Shown one piece after another: positions 1 through 8,027 of a stretch of 64,000 nucleotides of DNA; position 1 is the first letter of the stretch, and each line of letters opens with the position of its first letter. The notes under the pieces were generated by a model that was not told where the DNA came from, searched no databases, and saw only the letters and a list, made by a program, of their open reading frames with translations. Source of the stretch: Bradyrhizobium sp. SRS-191 (lineage in GTDB: Bacteria; Pseudomonadota; Alphaproteobacteria; Rhizobiales; Xanthobacteraceae); the NCBI RefSeq assembly GCF_024586915.1, contig NZ_JANBVS010000009.1, positions 62,001-126,000 on the forward strand, given 5' to 3'. The position numbers and the translations under genes are program-made.

Positions 1-258
1 GGAAGAAACAAGTCGTGACGAGGCAGGATCGCAAAAAACCCTATAGATCCCAGCGATTTTCGGCGCCTGATGTACGTGAAAACAGCAAATAATCAACCCG
101 CATGACTGCACCATTGATCACGATCAAACGCATGCCGGCCCGTGCCGGATCGCCTCGATCTGCAATTCGTTCGTACACAAACGACATGGGTAATTTACTT
201 GCCGAGACCAGGGCTTTCCAGCACTTTAATTCCGCAACCACGGCCCAATCCTTGAGCA

Positions 259-1242
259 ATGATTAACCATCCGCACCACCAGCTCGCCGCCGTGACCCGC
301 TATTGCGCCGAGCGGGGGATTTCGCTCGACGTCCGGGAGGACGGCTGGTTGCTGGTGCTCGGCAATGCCACCAAGCGTCACCTGATCTTCGGCTATGATC
401 TCGGCCTGAACAGTGCGGTGGCGCACAGAATTGCCTGCGACAAGGCCGCGACGGCCGCCCTGCTGGCGGCCTCCGGGGTTCCCGCGGTCCCGCATGCGTT
501 CTTTCTCGGGCCGGCCATGGCGGGCAGCAGCGAGCCCGAATGGACATCCATTCTGGAATTGCTCGAGGCGCATCCGAGCGGGCTGGTCGTGAAACCGAAT
601 GAGGGGACGTCGGGACGCGGGGTGACGCGCGTCCACGCCGCGACCGAGCTCAAGAACGCGCTCACCGTCATCTTCGATACCGGAGCCAGCGCAGCGATTG
701 CGCCGCTGCTGGAGATCGTGGACGAAGTTCGCGTCATCCTGCTCGATGGCGTTCCACTGATTGTCTATCGCAAGCAGCGGCCCGTCGTGACCGGCGACGG
801 AATTCATTCCGTGCGCGAGCTCGCGCTGAGGGCTGCGCCGATCCAGCAGCAGTCGCAACTGCTTCGGCGCCTCGCCGCGGAGTTCGACGCATCGACGCTG
901 CACGCGATCGTCCCCCACGGCGAGCAGCGCCTGTTGAGCTGGCGGCACAATCTCGAATTCGGCGCCCGGCCGGTGCTGCTGAGGGACGGCGAGCTGCGCG
1001 AGACCTGCACGGCACTGGCGCGGGAAGCCGCACGCGCGATCAACATCCGCTATACGTCGGTCGATGTCGTCATGGCCGACAGCCAATGGCGGGTGCTCGA
1101 GATCAATTCGGGCGTGAAGCTGGAGGCGCTCGGCGAGCATGCGCCCGAGCTGGTGGAGGCAGCCACGTTCGCCGCGCTCGACGCCATCTTTGCACCCCGT
1201 GCCTCGGGATCAGCAGCAGCGGGATCCAAACTCTCGCAATAA
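259..1242 (+). CDS. ATP-grasp (RimK/cyanophycin-synthetase-like) ligase
   Basis: A 327-residue protein with an ATP-grasp layout. It has a short N-terminal lid region, a central nucleotide-binding stretch around residues 110-125 (LVVKPNEGTSGRGV, the glycine-rich loop after a conserved Lys), and a C-terminal metal-binding segment near residue 275 (WRVLEINSGVKLE), where the E-x-N pair would hold Mg. The family joins a carboxylate to an amine through an acyl-phosphate. The substrates cannot be read from sequence. The nearest named relatives by motif are RimK, GshF and the cyanophycin-synthetase ATP-grasp module, but the peptidyl or N-terminal domains of those proteins are absent. It stands alone, 80 bp before the aromatic-acid cluster, and its ribosome binding site is weak. 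Cytoplasmic. The family call is fairly firm; the reaction is unknown. Confidence 0.75.
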   Translation: MINHPHHQLAAVTRYCAERGISLDVREDGWLLVLGNATKRHLIFGYDLGLNSAVAHRIACDKAATAALLAASGVPAVPHAFFLGPAMAGSSEPEWTSILELLEAHPSGLVVKPNEGTSGRGVTRVHAATELKNALTVIFDTGASAAIAPLLEIVDEVRVILLDGVPLIVYRKQRPVVTGDGIHSVRELALRAAPIQQQSQLLRRLAAEFDASTLHAIVPHGEQRLLSWRHNLEFGARPVLLRDGELRETCTALAREAARAINIRYTSVDVVMADSQWRVLEINSGVKLEALGEHAPELVEAATFAALDAIFAPRASGSAAAGSKLSQ

Positions 1243-1289
1243 GATTTCTCTAGCGTCCATTGGAATGAGAGATTAGTCTCCGGCCCAAA

Positions 1290-1309
1290 ATAAACAGTAT
1301 ACTGTCAAT
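1290..1309. promoter_or_regulatory. Putative MarR operator, site 1
   Basis: This 20-bp site has the perfect palindromic core ACAGTATACTGT (1294-1305). It matches the second site at 5293-5312 at 18 of 20 positions, and the right half-site is identical. It ends 13 bp before the TTG start of the flavoprotein hydroxylase and contains a -10-like TATACT (1298-1303), so a bound repressor would block transcription. Assignment to the local MarR protein is inferred from the shared site. Confidence 0.75.
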
Positions 1310-1322
1310 TGGGAGAGCGCCC

Positions 1323-2462
1323 TTGCGCATCGCCGTACTCGGCGGCGGCCCTGGCGGGCTGTATTTCGCCTATCTCTGGAAGAAGCGGCACCCGTCCGCC
1401 GTCGTCGATCTGTTCGAACAGAACCCGGCCGGCGCGACCTGGGGCTTCGGCGTCGTGTTCTCCGACCAGGCGCTGGAATTCCTCCGCGCCGACGATCCCG
1501 ACACGGTCGATGCGATTGCGCCGCGCATGGAGAGCTGGCGCAACATCACGCTCAATCTGCACGGCGAGAGCGTCGAGATCGACGGCGTCGGCTTCTCCGC
1601 AATCGGGCGACTCGAACTGCTGAAGCTGTTGCAAGAGCGCGCCGCGAGCGTCGGCGTGATCGCCCGTTACGGCACCGCCATCCAGTCGCTGGATCAGCTC
1701 TCGGGCTATGATCTGATCGTCGCCGCCGACGGATTGAACTCGCTCGTCCGGCGCAGCTTCGAAGGCGATTTCGGCTTCTCGGTGTCCTACTCCAGCAACA
1801 AGTTCGCCTGGTACGGCACGAGCAAGACCTTCAAGACGCTGTCGCAGACCTTCGTCCGGTCCGATCGCGGTACCTTCAATGCGCATCACTATCGCTACGC
1901 GCCCGACATGAGCACGTTCCTGGTCGAGTGCGATCGCGCCACCTGGCACGCCTACGGCTTTGCGGAAAAGTCAGTCGACGAGTCCCGGCGCATCTGCGAG
2001 CAGGTGTTCGCCGACACGCTCGAGGGCCACTCGCTGGTTTCCAACCGCTCGGTCTGGCGCAATTTCCCGTGGGTGTGGAACGAGCATTGGTGGCACCGGA
2101 ACATGGTGTTGATCGGAGATGCGCTTCATACCGCGCATTTTTCGATCGGCTCGGGGACGCGGCTTGCGATCGAGGATGCGATCGCGCTCGCCAAGGCGCT
2201 CGATGCCGAGACCGACCTGTCCGCCGGCCTCGCGCGCTATCAGGCGGAGCGGCAGCCGATCGTGAAGAAGCTGGTGACCGCCGCCCGCACCAGCGCCGAT
2301 TGGTATGAAAAATTCCCGGCACACATGACGCTGGGTTTGATGGACTTTGCCTACAGCTACATCACGCGCTCCGGTCGCATTGACGACGCCAGGCTGCGCG
2401 CGATGGCGCCGCAGTTCATGGCACGCTACGAGGCGTCGCGCACGGACGGAGGCCGGGCATGA
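1323..2462 (+). CDS. FAD-dependent aryl-CoA 5-hydroxylase (salicylyl-CoA 5-hydroxylase type)
   Basis: A 379-residue flavoprotein monooxygenase. The FAD-binding GGGPGG is at residues 7-12, the DG motif (VAADGLNS) at about 133-140, and the second FAD motif with its neighbour (LIGDALHTAHFSIGSG) at about 263-278. That last stretch and the GFGVVFSD segment near residue 41 resemble the salicylyl-CoA 5-hydroxylase and 2-aminobenzoyl-CoA monooxygenase family, which act on CoA thioesters rather than free acids. The start is TTG, preceded by a good GGGAG. The stop overlaps the start of the CoA ligase by 4 bp, so the two are translationally coupled. With the ligase upstream in metabolism and gentisate dioxygenase in the same regulon, the expected product is gentisyl-CoA. 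The exact substrate (salicyl-, benzoyl- or aminobenzoyl-CoA) is inferred from context. Confidence 0.8.
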   Translation: MRIAVLGGGPGGLYFAYLWKKRHPSAVVDLFEQNPAGATWGFGVVFSDQALEFLRADDPDTVDAIAPRMESWRNITLNLHGESVEIDGVGFSAIGRLELLKLLQERAASVGVIARYGTAIQSLDQLSGYDLIVAADGLNSLVRRSFEGDFGFSVSYSSNKFAWYGTSKTFKTLSQTFVRSDRGTFNAHHYRYAPDMSTFLVECDRATWHAYGFAEKSVDESRRICEQVFADTLEGHSLVSNRSVWRNFPWVWNEHWWHRNMVLIGDALHTAHFSIGSGTRLAIEDAIALAKALDAETDLSAGLARYQAERQPIVKKLVTAARTSADWYEKFPAHMTLGLMDFAYSYITRSGRIDDARLRAMAPQFMARYEASRTDGGRA

Positions 2463-4072
2463 CACAGGAGATCGCCGATCAGGTTCCTTCGGACAGCGCC
2501 GGTGCCCGCGAAATCGGCTTCGCGATCCCCGCCCGCTACAACGCCAGCCGCGTGCTGTTCGACAATCTCGCTAAAGGCAACGCGAACAAGCCCGCGCTGA
2601 TCGGCCCAGCCGGCGAGCGCAGCTATGCCGAGCTGTGCGCCGAGGCCTGCCGCTGGGGCAACGGCTTTGCGTCGCTCGGCCTTGCTCGCGGCGACCGCGT
2701 GCTGCTGTTCCTCGACGATACGCCGGCCTACCCGGCGGCCTTCTTCGGCGCGGTGCGTGCCGGCTTCGTGCCGCTGCTGATCAATACGCTGACGCCGCCG
2801 GACCTGCTGCAATTCTATCTTGCCGATTCCGGCGCAACGGTCGCGGTGGCGGATGCCGAGTTTGCCGGGCGGTTCGACGCGCAGGCGTGTGCGGAAACAG
2901 CGCTGCAGACGCTGATCGTCGTTAACGGCGCAGCGCCGGCGAGGGCAGCGCCGACGACGATTGCCGTCGATCAATGGCTCCCCGGCTTTGCCGCTCAGCT
3001 CGATGAGGCCGACACTCATCGCAACGAGATGGCCTTCTGGATGTACTCGTCGGGCTCGACCGGCCGCCCGAAAGGCATCGTCCATCTTCAGCACGACATG
3101 GCCTACAGCGAGCAGGCGTTTGCGAAGAACGTGCTGCGGCTGAGACCGGACGACATCTGCTTCTCGGTGCCGAAGATCTTCTTTGCCTACGGCTTCGGCA
3201 ATTCGATCACCTTCCCATTCTCGGCTGGCGCGACGACGCTGCTGCTGCCGGGCCAACCCAGGCCCGCCGCCATCTTCGATGCGATCAACCGCTTCCGTCC
3301 GACCGTGTTCTTCGGCCTGCCGACGCTCTACACGGCGCTGACCAAGGCGGACGGCGCCAAAGAGACCGACTTCTCATCGTTGCGCCTTTCGGTCTCCGCG
3401 GCCGAAGTGCTGTCAGCTGAGGTCTTCAACGGCTGGAAGAGTCTCACTGGACACGAGATCGTCGAAGGTCTCGGCTCCACCGAAGCGCTGCATGTCTATC
3501 TGTCCAACCGCGAGGACCGGAAGAAGCTCGGCGCGGCCGGCCTGCGCGTGCCCGGTTACGAGATTGCGCTGCGTGACAAGGACGGCCACGACGTCGCCAC
3601 CGGTGAAGAAGGCATTCTCTGGGTCCGGGGCGATTCCAACACGCCGCTCTACTGGAACCGGCCGGACAAGACCGCGGAGACGATCCGCGAGGGCGGATGG
3701 ATCTACACCGGCGACCGCTTCGTGCGCGACATCGACGGCTTTCACTTCTTCCGCGGTCGCGCCGACGACCTCATCAAGATCTCCGGGCAGTGGGTCTATC
3801 CACTCGAGGTCGAGCTCTGCCTCGCCGAGCATCCGGACATCCGGGAATGCGCCGTGTTCGCGCACGAGCTGCCCGACAGGCGGATGAGCCTGAAGGCGGT
3901 GGTGGTGACCAACGGCCGGTCGCGCGATGAGCCGGTCATGACCAAGGCGCTGCAGGACTACGTCAAGGCCAAGCTGCTGCCTTACAAATATCCGCGTGAG
4001 ATCGTCTTTATCGACGAGCTGCCGAAGACCGGCACCGGCAAGATCGACCGTCAGGCGGTGATGCGGCTATGA
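2459..4072 (+). CDS. Aryl-CoA ligase, benzoate-CoA ligase family
   Basis: A 537-residue member of the acyl-adenylate-forming family. The P-loop-like AMP signature YSSGSTGRPKG is at residues 196-206, the adenylate-binding GLGSTE segment is near residue 340, the hinge YTGDRF follows, and the catalytic Lys lies in TGTGK (Lys528) near the C-terminus. The length fits benzoate-CoA ligases (about 500-540). It would activate an aromatic acid to its CoA thioester using ATP, supplying the hydroxylase encoded just upstream in the same transcript. Start and stop overlap (ATGA) with that gene. Members of this family take benzoate, hydroxybenzoates, salicylate or anthranilate. The neighbours favour salicylate or a related ortho-substituted acid, but this is inference. 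Confidence 0.85.
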   Translation: MTQEIADQVPSDSAGAREIGFAIPARYNASRVLFDNLAKGNANKPALIGPAGERSYAELCAEACRWGNGFASLGLARGDRVLLFLDDTPAYPAAFFGAVRAGFVPLLINTLTPPDLLQFYLADSGATVAVADAEFAGRFDAQACAETALQTLIVVNGAAPARAAPTTIAVDQWLPGFAAQLDEADTHRNEMAFWMYSSGSTGRPKGIVHLQHDMAYSEQAFAKNVLRLRPDDICFSVPKIFFAYGFGNSITFPFSAGATTLLLPGQPRPAAIFDAINRFRPTVFFGLPTLYTALTKADGAKETDFSSLRLSVSAAEVLSAEVFNGWKSLTGHEIVEGLGSTEALHVYLSNREDRKKLGAAGLRVPGYEIALRDKDGHDVATGEEGILWVRGDSNTPLYWNRPDKTAETIREGGWIYTGDRFVRDIDGFHFFRGRADDLIKISGQWVYPLEVELCLAEHPDIRECAVFAHELPDRRMSLKAVVVTNGRSRDEPVMTKALQDYVKAKLLPYKYPREIVFIDELPKTGTGKIDRQAVMRL

Positions 4073-4110
4073 ACGAATGCCGTTCGCAGACGATGCACGA
4101 GCGTCAGAGC

Positions 4111-4620
4111 TCAGCCGCTCTTGCCGAGGTGCTCCAACGCGTCCTCGGCGCGCAGCGGCACGCGCGACACCTCGTTGTTGAGATCGACCAACTGCGACAG
4201 CAGGGCCATCAGCGCCCTCCGATCGGCCGCCTTCAGCGGCGCCAGCATGCGCGCCTGCGCGCGGTCGACGAACGGCATGATGTTTCGCAGCAGCACCGCG
4301 CCGGCCCTGGTCAGATAGAGCAGCTTGACACGCTTGTCCTCGGCCGACGGCTTGCGCTCGACATGCCCCTTGACCTCGAGCCGCTCGATCACACTACCAA
4401 GCGTGGAGCGGTCGAACGCAATCACGGCGGACAGCCTGGTGGCATCGATGCCCGGGTGGTTCTGGATCGCAACCAGCGCAGCGTATTGCACCGGCGTGAG
4501 ATCGAACTCCCGGCATTCCTCGATGAAGATGGAGACGGCGATCTGCTGCATCCGCCGGAACAGATAGCCCGGCTTGGTGTAGACCGCGTCCATCGTGATT
4601 TCGGGCGGCTTACTCGGCAT
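4111..4620 (-). CDS. MarR-family transcriptional regulator of the aryl-CoA/gentisate cluster
   Basis: A 169-residue protein with the MarR winged helix. The recognition region around residues 45-80 (VQYAALVAIQNHPGI, then DRSTLGSVIERLEVKG) leads to the wing (RKPSAEDKRVKLLYLT), flanked by N- and C-terminal dimerisation helices. The ATG at 4620 is inside the GST gene's last codons (11-bp overlap, ATGCCGAGTAA), so the regulator is read from the same transcript as the GST. That places it downstream of the palindrome at 5293-5312 and predicts autoregulation. MarR proteins of catabolic clusters usually repress until an aromatic acid or its CoA ester binds. It converges with the CoA ligase gene; 38 bp separate the two stops. 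Confidence 0.88.
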   Translation of the reverse strand: MPSKPPEITMDAVYTKPGYLFRRMQQIAVSIFIEECREFDLTPVQYAALVAIQNHPGIDATRLSAVIAFDRSTLGSVIERLEVKGHVERKPSAEDKRVKLLYLTRAGAVLLRNIMPFVDRAQARMLAPLKAADRRALMALLSQLVDLNNEVSRVPLRAEDALEHLGKSG

Positions 4621-5245
4621 CGGGCTGGCGCTCCGGCGCAGCATCCGCAAAGGCAGGCATGGCCTTCGCTGCGGCCTCGGCCTGCAGCAGACGCGGGAAT
4701 GCCGCGACATCGACGCCGAAGCGGCGGGCATTGCCGAGTTGCGGCACCAGGCAGAGATCAGCCAGGGTCGGCGCGGCTCCGAAACAGAACGGACCGGGCT
4801 CATGCTTGACCAGAGCCTCACAGGCTGCAAGGCCCTCGCGATTGGCCCAGCCGGCCCAGGCGGTGACCTTGTCCTCGGGCAGGCCGAGCTCGCGCAGCCG
4901 CGCCAGCACCTTCAGGTTCTGGACCGGATGCGTGTCACACGCGAGCACCTGTGCGAAGGCGCGGACCTGGGCGCGACACAGGGGGTCCCTGGGCAGCAGC
5001 GGCGGTTCGGGGTGGGTCTCATCGAGCCATTCGATGATGGCGAGCGACTGGATCAGCGTTGCTCCGCTGTCGTCCTCCAGGGTCGGAACGAAGCCCTGCG
5101 GATTGAGAGCGAGATAGGCAGGCGCGCGCTGCTCGCCCTTGCGGAGGTGATGCGGCAGATGTTCGGCCGTGAGACCCTTGAGGTTCAACGCGATCCTGAC
5201 GCGATAGGATGCGCTGCTGCGGAAATAGCCGTGCAGCTTGATCAT
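4610..5245 (-). CDS. Maleylpyruvate isomerase / maleylacetoacetate isomerase (zeta-class GST)
   Basis: A 211-residue zeta-class glutathione transferase. The N-terminal thioredoxin domain carries SSASYRVRIAL at about residues 10-20 (the active-site serines and arginine of the zeta class) and a QSLAIIEWLDE segment for glutathione binding at about 66-76. An all-helical C-terminal domain with the PTLADLCLVPQ motif follows. The family isomerises maleylacetoacetate or maleylpyruvate with glutathione. Because gentisate dioxygenase is transcribed divergently from the same operator region, maleylpyruvate to fumarylpyruvate is the likelier reaction. A strong GGGAGGAG precedes the ATG at 5245. It shares its transcript with the MarR gene. 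Confidence 0.87.
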   Translation of the reverse strand: MIKLHGYFRSSASYRVRIALNLKGLTAEHLPHHLRKGEQRAPAYLALNPQGFVPTLEDDSGATLIQSLAIIEWLDETHPEPPLLPRDPLCRAQVRAFAQVLACDTHPVQNLKVLARLRELGLPEDKVTAWAGWANREGLAACEALVKHEPGPFCFGAAPTLADLCLVPQLGNARRFGVDVAAFPRLLQAEAAAKAMPAFADAAPERQPDAE

Positions 5246-5292
5246 GGCACTCCTCCCGAAATGATAGTTCTGGTTGCGTTGACGGTAAACTA

Positions 5293-5312
5293 ATTGACAG
5301 TATACTGTCAAT
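5293..5312. promoter_or_regulatory. Putative MarR operator, site 2 (perfect 20-bp palindrome)
   Basis: ATTGACAGTATACTGTCAAT is a perfect 20-bp inverted repeat in the 96-bp gap between the divergent GST/marR and gentisate dioxygenase genes. It contains TTGACA on both strands, so it overlaps a plausible -35 element in each direction. Its core is shared with 1290-1309. This looks like the main switch of the cluster. Confidence 0.8.
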
Positions 5313-5341
5313 AAATAACAACTTCTGATCGGGAGGCGCGC

Positions 5342-6379
5342 ATGGCCGCAGTTTCGACCCCGGAACGCGAGGCGTTCTACAAGAAGATCGACGGCGAGAA
5401 CATGACCGCGCTGTGGACGGTGATGAGCGACCTCATCACGCCCGAGCCGAAGAGCGCGTGCCGTCCGCATCTGTGGCAGTTCGCGGCGATCCGCGACTAC
5501 ATGATCGAGGCCGGCCGGTTGATCACGGCGAAGGAAGCCGAGCGCAGGGTACTGATCCTCGAGAATCCCGGGCTCCGCGGACAGTCCAAGGTCACGACCT
5601 CGCTCTATGCCGGCATTCAGATGGTCATCCCCGGCGACATCGCGCCGGCCCATCGGCACAGCCAGTCGGCGCTGCGCTTCGTGCTGGAGGGCCAGGGCGC
5701 GTTCACGACAGTCGACGGCGAGCGCACTTTGATGCAGCCCGGCGACTTCATCATCACGCCCTCGATGACCTGGCACGATCACGGCAACGAGACCTCGGAG
5801 CCGATGTTCTGGCTCGATGGGCTCGACATTCCCCTGGTGCAGTTCCTCGATGCGTCCTTCGCGCAAGGATCGCAGGAGGATCAGCAGAAGGTCGCGCGTC
5901 CCGCCGGCGACAGCTTTGCCCGTTACGGCCACAATCTGCTGCCGGTCGATGCCAAGCGCAGATCGCGGACATCGCCGATCTTCAACTATCCCTATGCCTA
6001 CACGCGCGAGGCGCTGGAAAACGCCAAGCGCAGCGAGGAATGGGATGCGTGCCATGGGCTGAAGCTGAAATTCTCCAATCCGGAGACCGGCGACTTCGCG
6101 ATGCCGACGATCGGCACCTTCATCCAGCTGCTGCCGAAGGGTTTCGAGACCGCACGCTATCGCTCCACCGACGCAACGGTCTTCACCGCGATCGAAGGCC
6201 GGGGACGCAGCCGCATCGGCGACCAGACCTTCGAATGGGGGCCGCGTGATCTGTTCGTCGTGCCGAGCTGGCAATGGGTGAGCCACGAGGCGGATGAGGA
6301 CGCCGTGCTGTTCTCGTTCTCCGACCGGCCGGTGCAGGAGAAGCTCGATCTGTACCGCGAGGATCGCGGCAACGCGTAA
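5342..6379 (+). CDS. Gentisate 1,2-dioxygenase
   Basis: A 345-residue bicupin. The N-terminal cupin shows the iron ligands His104 and His106 (PAHRHSQSALRF) and the second motif HDHGNE (145-150). The C-terminal cupin (about residues 230-335) lacks an obvious full His set, as expected of the family. The length matches bacterial gentisate dioxygenases (about 345-380). It cleaves gentisate between the carboxyl and the adjacent hydroxyl to give maleylpyruvate, using Fe(II) and oxygen. The ATG at 5342 follows GGGAGG. It is divergent from the GST gene and sits just beyond the palindromic operator, so it is probably controlled by the adjacent MarR protein. It converges with the ABC permease, with 9 bp between the stops. 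Confidence 0.92.
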   Translation: MAAVSTPEREAFYKKIDGENMTALWTVMSDLITPEPKSACRPHLWQFAAIRDYMIEAGRLITAKEAERRVLILENPGLRGQSKVTTSLYAGIQMVIPGDIAPAHRHSQSALRFVLEGQGAFTTVDGERTLMQPGDFIITPSMTWHDHGNETSEPMFWLDGLDIPLVQFLDASFAQGSQEDQQKVARPAGDSFARYGHNLLPVDAKRRSRTSPIFNYPYAYTREALENAKRSEEWDACHGLKLKFSNPETGDFAMPTIGTFIQLLPKGFETARYRSTDATVFTAIEGRGRSRIGDQTFEWGPRDLFVVPSWQWVSHEADEDAVLFSFSDRPVQEKLDLYREDRGNA

Positions 6380-6388
6380 TGCACTAAA

Positions 6389-7219
6389 TTAGCGCCAGTG
6401 CAGCAGCCGCGCTTCGAGCAGGCTGATCAGCTTGCCAATGGCGAGGCCGAACAGCGACAGCATCAGGATGCCCGCCATCAGCTGATCGGTCTGCATCAGA
6501 TTGCCGGCCTGCAACACGAAGGTGCCGATGCCGGTCTCGGCGCCGATCATCTCTGCCGAGACCACCAGCATCAGCGCCACTGAAGCCGTGATGCGGAAGC
6601 CCGCCAGAATCGACGGCAGCGCGCCGGGCCAGATCACCTTGCGCACGATGGTCGGGAACGGCACGTCGAAACTCTGCGCCATGCGGATCAAATTGCGCGG
6701 CACCGCGTCGACGCCGCTATAGACCGAGATCGTGGTCGAGAAGAACACGCCGAGCGCGATCGTCGCGATCTTCGGCTGCTCGCCGATGCCGAGCCAGAGG
6801 ATCAACAGCGGCAGTACGGCGATCTTCGGGATCGGGAACAGCGCCGAGACGAATGTGATGCCGATGCTGCGCGCGATCCGCCACAGCCCGATCGCGAAGC
6901 CGACGACGATGCCGGTAGCGGTGCCCAGCGCCCAGCCCGAGAGGATGCGCAGCAGCGAGGCGGAGACGTGCTGCCAGAGGGCCCCGCTCTCGGCGAGACG
7001 ATACAGCGCGCGCAGGATGCCGAGCGGGGTCGGGAGAAACAGCGGATTGATCAGCGCGAGACTGCCGATCAGCTGCCACAGCCCTAGGACCGCGGCGAGC
7101 GCGAGCGGGCCCGCCCAGCGGCTGGCCGCCGGCGTGAAGCCACCGCCACGGAAGCCCACCGGCTTCGTTTCGGCGTCACCGGCCGCGCGAGGCGCGTCGC
7201 TTGGCGCGCGATCAAGCAT
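6389..7219 (-). CDS. ABC transporter permease, NitT/TauT (SsuC-like) family
   Basis: A 276-residue inner-membrane permease of the BPD_transp_1 fold with about six transmembrane segments. The EAA-like loop lies near residues 185-205 (QSFDVPFPTIVRKVIWPGALPSI read in part). The ATG at 7219 overlaps the ATPase stop by 8 bp. It is the last gene of a three-gene import operon (binding protein, ATPase, permease). This family imports sulfonates, nitrate, pyrimidine precursors and, in several catabolic clusters, aromatic acids such as phthalate. Its position next to the gentisate genes suggests uptake of the pathway substrate, which is inferred only from proximity. Confidence 0.88.
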   Translation of the reverse strand: MLDRAPSDAPRAAGDAETKPVGFRGGGFTPAASRWAGPLALAAVLGLWQLIGSLALINPLFLPTPLGILRALYRLAESGALWQHVSASLLRILSGWALGTATGIVVGFAIGLWRIARSIGITFVSALFPIPKIAVLPLLILWLGIGEQPKIATIALGVFFSTTISVYSGVDAVPRNLIRMAQSFDVPFPTIVRKVIWPGALPSILAGFRITASVALMLVVSAEMIGAETGIGTFVLQAGNLMQTDQLMAGILMLSLFGLAIGKLISLLEARLLHWR

Positions 7220-7985
7220 GCTGAACCTCGCGCTCGGCATCGATCGCCTCGGTCCGGATCAGCGACCACAGATCGTTCTGGAGATCCAGCAACTGCGCGC
7301 GCATCACGGCGTCGCCGCGGGCGCGCCGTGTCGCCGGGACAGTCACCACCTTCCGGATGCGGCCGGGGCGGCGGGACAGCACGACGATGCGATCGGCGAG
7401 CCTGACGGCCTCCTCGAGGTTGTGGGTGACATAGACCGCCCCCATCGTGCCATCGGCGAGCAGGTCGACGAAGTCCTCCATCAGCAGCTCGCGGGTCTGC
7501 GAGTCCAGCGCCGACAGCGGCTCGTCCATCAGCAGGATCGCGGGCCGCACGACGAGCGCGCGCGCGATGCCGACGCGCTGGCGCATGCCGCCGGAGAGCT
7601 GCTTCGGAAAGGCCGCCCTGAAGTCAACGAGCCCCGTGCGGCGCAACGCATCGTCGACGGCAGCAGTCCGCTGCTGCGCGGATAGCGACGTATGCAGGAG
7701 CGGGAAGGCGACGTTGTCGGCGACGCTCGCCCAGGGCAGCAGCGCGAAATCCTGGAACACGAAGGTCAGCGGGTTCAGACTGCCGGGCGGCGGCGCGCCA
7801 CGCAACAACGCCTGTCCCGCGCTCGGCTGGAGCAGTCCGCCGAGGATCGCAAGCAGCGTGCTCTTGCCGCAGCCGGAGGGACCGACGATAGCCACGACCT
7901 CGCCGGGTCCAACGGCAAACGACACGCCGTCGAGCACATCGAGCGCGTCGAAACGGTGGCTGATGGTGTCGGCGATCAGGTCCAT
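7212..7985 (-). CDS. ABC transporter ATP-binding protein, NitT/TauT family
   Basis: A 257-residue ABC ATPase with Walker A GPSGCGKST (35-43), Q-loop VFQDFAL (about 76), signature LSGGMRQR (130-137), Walker B ILLMDEP (150-156) and H-loop YVTHN. All catalytic elements are intact. It powers the permease encoded immediately downstream, with overlapping reading frames. Length and motif spacing fit SsuB/TauB-type subunits. Confidence 0.92.
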   Translation of the reverse strand: MDLIADTISHRFDALDVLDGVSFAVGPGEVVAIVGPSGCGKSTLLAILGGLLQPSAGQALLRGAPPPGSLNPLTFVFQDFALLPWASVADNVAFPLLHTSLSAQQRTAAVDDALRRTGLVDFRAAFPKQLSGGMRQRVGIARALVVRPAILLMDEPLSALDSQTRELLMEDFVDLLADGTMGAVYVTHNLEEAVRLADRIVVLSRRPGRIRKVVTVPATRRARGDAVMRAQLLDLQNDLWSLIRTEAIDAEREVQHA

Positions 7986-8027
7986 CTCAAATCATTCCGC
8001 CGCGGGTACGGGCGCGGCTCGCGTCCG

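Noticed and set aside
1..60. Weak similarity of the first bases to the 3' end of 16S rRNA (AAGTCGT)
   Set aside because: Only a few bases match and the anti-Shine-Dalgarno region is absent.
41..259. A 72-codon minus-strand frame upstream of the ATP-grasp gene
   Set aside because: No ribosome binding site, no family features, and it spans the probable promoter of the + gene.
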